Shown here one piece after another: positions 59,593-64,000 of a DNA stretch of 64,000 nucleotides (positions are counted from its first letter, which is position 1; the number at the start of each line of letters is the position of its first letter). The stretch is taken from assembly GCF_033568475.1 (NCBI RefSeq), contig NW_027331831.1:2790001-2854000 (forward strand). Direction: 5' to 3'. The notes under the pieces are model-generated. The model made no database searches. It was not told the origin of the DNA and saw nothing but the letters and a program-made list of their open reading frames with translations. Source of the stretch: Henckelia pumila (taxonomy: Eukaryota; Streptophyta; Magnoliopsida; Lamiales; Gesneriaceae). The position numbers and the translations under genes were made by a program.

Positions 59593-62500
59593 TTAAAGAA
59601 AGTAGGATAATTGCTCTCTCTTTCTCGAACCTCCTTCTCCATATAGATCATTCCATTGCTTTAGCTCGGCCATTACGGATCCCTCAGAAGCAAAACTAGC
59701 AGCAACCTGTAAATATGCAGCGATGCCCTTTTCAATTTGTAAAGAACTCTTGTGATCATTGTGTGGTAGGTGTTAAATAGAAGTTACTAGAATCTTTTTT
59801 CTTTACGCACTTTTGAGGTCCCAATTACTAAATCACAAGGAACATGTAAAATACAGGAAATACCAATGGTTTACTTGAAATAGAGAAATGACAAATATAA
59901 CTTCACGTAAAGTTATAAAAGACCACAAAATCTGGTGAATTGAGGAGCAGCAAGTGTTCAATTTCAAATACAGCAAAATGCACAAGTTTGATTCATGTAT
60001 ATGGTCCCAACCATCATTTGAAGGCATCTCATGTATAAGATTTCATTTGTCCCTAGAGTTGAATTCTTCTATATAGGCTACCTAAAGAAGTGAAAAATGG
60101 CCCAAGATGACTTCTATATTAGGCTATCTAAAGAAGTGAAAAATGGCCCAAGATGATTGGGAAAAATTATGGTGTGAGGATAGAACTGGCCACGTTTTGA
60201 TAGATTAGAGATAAGGCTGATATTCGAACTTCCAGTGTCACCAATTAATAGCAATAAAATTCATATTACCTGGTTCTTTGCCTGCCTCATGTCTTCCATG
60301 TTTAATGGCCTTAAAGAAATCACTTTTTCCTCCTTGGTTTCTTCTTTTGGAGTAGAAGCATCTTCCGAGCTCTGGCCTTCATCATGCTTCTCCCTTTTTT
60401 CCTATCGGAGCATAATAAAAAGAAAAGGTTAGAATAAAAATTGCATTAAAAAATGAAAGGCAAACAAATTCCAACAAGTTTGGGACTAAGGCTTGTGTGA
60501 ATAAAAAAGGAGAGTGACCAAACGTCCATCTTCTGTGCTGAAATGTTAGCATACCCTATTCTTCTGTCTCTCTTGTTGTAGCAGTTCTCTTACTGGTCTA
60601 TAAGCCGCAGTTATGCATAGGTTCTGTTTCCAATTATTACCACCAAGAGTCATTGACAACCCATCAAAGAAAAGCGTGACAAAATCTTCAGGAGAAAACA
60701 CATACCTTAAGATCACTCCCACTATATCCTTCAGTAATGGCTGCAAGCTCTTTAAAATCTAGGTCTTCAACTTTTTCTTTGGACAACAGGGTTTTTAAGA
60801 TCATTTCTCTATTCTCCACCGACGGAAGTTCGACCATAATTCTGTTTAATAGTAACTCAAGATTGAATACACTATAAAAATAATGTCCATTTACGTGAAA
60901 CTCAAGCTGGCATTTGCAAGCCATCAACCAAATTTACTAAATGGAATCCAAAAATAAGTGCAACTGACAACTAGTTATGATACCTGCGCTCAAACCTCCT
61001 AATTATTGCTTCATCAAGATCAAAAGGTCTGTTTGTTGCAGCAAGAACAAGAATTCGCTCTCCGGGTTTTGTCAGAAGTCCATCCCAATGTGTCATGAAC
61101 TCATTCTTAATTTTACGCATCGCCTCATGCTCTCCTACTCTTGTCCGTTGTCCAAGCATGCTATCAACCTCATCTACGAAAATGATGGTTGGAGAAACCT
61201 TCGCTGCTAGGGTGAAAAGAGCTCGAACATTCTTTTCATCTTCACCAAACCATTTTGAAGTGATTGTTGACATGTTGACATTTATGAAGCTTGCTCCAGC
61301 CTCGTTGGCAATGGCCTTAGCAAGCATTGTTTTTCCAGTACCTGGAGGGCCAAAAAGAAGTATGCCTCTACAAGGCTTAAGAAGCCCGCCATTGAAAAGG
61401 TCTGGTCTTCTAAGAGGGAGCATGACCAGCTCCTGAAGTAGTTCTTTAGTCTCATCCAGGGAACCAATATCGGCAAATGTGACTCCAATCTCATTTGCAG
61501 GAATAACTTCAGGCCTTATGCGCTTTTCAAATTCATTGTCAGGGGGGATTTCCTGGAATCACCAAGCATCATGACAGTGTCAATAAGACAAAATGGATCA
61601 AGATGAAGTTATCATATATGATTGAGCGTAGCAAAACACGTCTTTCCAACTTATAGTAACCCTTTAGTCAAAAGGTTAGAAAAGCGAGGAAGGGTAATTT
61701 AGGAGGAAGCTGCAAACTCAATTTGAACTCAAATGAACAAGATAAGAGGGGGGAAAATGGCTTCAACAAAGTTTGGATCCCGTCTGTGCAAAATCACACA
61801 GCCTGAATATTGACCACAGTTCTACATCAACAAAAATAGTAATTAGGAGCTTCGAGCCTGAGGTATTCTATCTACCTACCTTTATCAAAGAAGATTTCTC
61901 TGTCTCGTTCTTGCTCTCGGACTTAAATTCAGGCTTTCCTCCAGAACCGTCTTTTGCTTCGGTCTCCTATTATTTATCACAACGAGAAAAGCACGAACAA
62001 TTACAATCTGATAACACTTGACAAAATTTTGAAAAAAGGACAGTCCAAGCACAAACCTTCAGCGATTCAATACTAGTCTCCATTTTAAGGGTATCTTTGC
62101 CACCACTTTTTCCCTCCTGAAAAATGCTTAAACCATGGGACAAACTGCGAATCGATTGAAGCAAAAAAAAGCCATTTAGCGAGCAAAGACAGCAGCAAAA
62201 CAGAATCGAAAAATAAATATTTATCTCAACCAACCTGTTGGATGATATGATAAGCTTCCCATTACGATACTCTGGATCTTTGATATTCATCAAGTGATAA
62301 GATATAGCAGAAACCACAATTTCCTCTATGTAATTACTGATAATCACAGTATCAGCATGGCAGATTGATCCTAGATCATCACATTCAAGGTCATTTGCAG
62401 CAAGTACCTCAGCAATATGATTCTTGTTATCCTGAAACTGAATCTTCTTCATATCTTCTTCCAGCTGAGCTTTCCAGCTCACAAGATGAGTTTCATCTTC

Positions 62501-64000
62501 CGGTGGCCTGATTACAATATCATAAGGAAACGAAAGACTCAGTCTGTCATCTACCTCCCCGCAATCCTCTTCAAAGTCCAACATCCGAGAACCGAGAACC
62601 AAAACTGATCCTGATAATTTCTTTAGCAATCTGTCAAACAATTTGTAGAATCTTGAAGATTGGAGAAAAAGTTTCTCAACGTCCCTGATGTAGAGAATGA
62701 TGCAGCTGGTTTGGGAGACTGAAACTAACACCTGCCAGAGACAACTAAGTTATTATATTTAAAAAATCAAAAACAAAAGGACAACATTTTTTATTATGCC
62801 AAAATAGGTGAAAGAAACATCAAGATTACATAAGACACACATCATATGCTAATAGAATCAGGATAAGGAATAATCAAACGATGTCGATAAAAGGATAAGT
62901 GGCATTCCATTGACAAGATCAAACAATTCTTGAGAATGTTACCTTATAAAGTGACTGTAAGAAAACCTTCTCATCAAAAGACAAACTGCCAATGCGCTTC
63001 ATATGAGCTGATAAAATCAAGATAAAAACAAACAGAAGTTAAATTTGTATGCACAATTAGGAATGAACATAGAAATGTTTGTGTAGACAAATTTTTCATC
63101 AAAACAATGCAGTTCTAAGGGGAAAAAAACTGAATTAACAAATTGGAAAACAACGTTTTTCATCAAAACAACATTTGACCGACACATACAACAGAATAGA
63201 TATCAATGCCAGTTTAAAAAGTTATGTTCAGACCTGGATTTGAAGCGGATGATTGCACACTAATGTTACTCATGTCCGAAGAGACAGAGGAAGTCCTGCG
63301 AGGTTTTAGAGGATTGCTGATTCCTTCGTTGTTCCTTTAAGAATAGGAATTAAGGGTAATTCAGTAATTCAGTCTGGATTAGAATGTTAAGTTCTAAATG
63401 AAATTTGCTAAGCATACCTTCCCTTAGAATCCAATCCACTGCTTTGCCTCGTCAACGTGCCTTCGTAAGATGAATTTTTAAAAAATGTTCAGGTCAAATT
63501 ATGCATATCAATAATGTGTGTGTGCATGCAGGAACAAGCAAGTAATTGCTTGTAATAGCTTTTGCCAGAGCATGCTGCACTCAAGTTCGTATTAAGGTTG
63601 CATTCAAAACTTCCAATGGAATGTTCCTGCATCCTAAATTGCTTATAAGGTTAAAATCTAGTCATCAATTAAGGTGAGACTTCCTATAGTGCTTTTCTTG
63701 AGCTTCTTGGGTGAAGATGAAATGTAAAGGAATCCCCATAAAGTGAGAAACGGGCACTACCGTGTACTTTCTCACGCATATAAATAGGTTTTCGTCCATT
63801 ATAGCTCCATATGAGATTAATATAGCAATATGTAAGGCAGTTCAAAAATCAAAATGCCTTAAACAAACACGGTATTTCATGAATAAACATGCAAAACAAA
63901 ATCATGCCTTACAATCTACCTTTGTTATCTCCTTTAGCTGGAAGAAACGAGCCGAGGAAAGTGGACACTCGTTGTAATGCTACTTCTGAGATAGTGCCTT
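59593..64000 (-). CDS. DAA1: DAA1-like AAA ATPase (At1g64110 family), 5' end beyond window
   Basis: C-terminal bulk of a plant AAA ATPase of the At1g64110/At4g28000/At5g52882 group, related to meiotic-clade enzymes such as spastin and ATAD1. Exons: 63920-64000 (partial), 63418-63460, 63234-63334, 62943-63007, 62235-62731, 62057-62144, 61880-61966, 60984-61552, 60706-60841, 60555-60623, 60270-60401, 59593-59706; all junctions keep frame. Before the AAA core: [55 protein letters not shown] and [18 protein letters not shown] core: [20 protein letters not shown], Walker A GPPGTGKT, Walker [12 protein letters not shown], sensor-1 AATNRP, arginine fingers RRFERR, and the C-terminal helix [15 protein letters not shown]. 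It ends [18 protein letters not shown]. All catalytic motifs intact. Its substrate is unknown. Confidence 0.93.

Overview
This is a eudicot nuclear chromosome segment. It is AT-rich, its genes have GT-AG introns, and its proteins are plant families (FRO, REVEILLE, PAM68, RTNLB, ABCG). Transposons between and inside genes include tRNA-derived SINEs with a poly(T) tail, MITEs, a Cassandra-type LTR and other LTR elements. The poly(T) SINE and the protein similarities suggest an asterid, possibly Lamiales; that is inference. No organellar or bacterial genes, CRISPR array, rRNA or functional tRNA gene was found.

Layout, left to right (nearly all genes on the minus strand): a ferric reductase cut by the left edge (1-1770); an RBM18-like RRM protein (4252-5171); a LINE RNase H scrap beside SINE copies (6129-6735); a conserved uncharacterised basic coiled-coil protein (7414-8034); a receptor-like kinase of the At1g01540 group that has lost the HRD aspartate (12107-15446); a REVEILLE clock Myb gene whose intron 5 holds a young non-autonomous LTR element (17832-24024); a PAM68-family chloroplast assembly factor (25294-25875); a CNNM/DUF21-CBS membrane protein (26583-30421); an At3g49140-like predicted plastid protein (35216-40725); an intronless ABCG half-transporter (48907-50697); the only plus-strand gene, a reticulon, with a solo LTR in intron 1 (53727-56613); SDHAF4 (57635-57940); and a DAA1-like AAA ATPase cut by the right edge (59593-64000).

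For seven spliced genes I joined exons by hand and the complete coding sequence came out divisible by three. That is an internal check on the models for RBM18, the RLK, REVEILLE, DUF21, At3g49140-like, RTNLB and the in-window AAA exons. The genes are unrelated housekeeping and regulatory genes and do not form a pathway cluster.

The long gaps (8.0-12.1, 15.4-17.8, 30.4-35.2, 40.7-48.9 and 50.7-53.7 kb) are transposon-rich. They hold many MITEs, a 1.5 kb long-arm foldback with an A-A'-A(inverted) layout, and a 3.3 kb LTR composite bearing a 5S-rRNA-like block. I found no clearly new biological system. The most promising leads are the predicted pseudokinase, the foldback element and the LTR composite.
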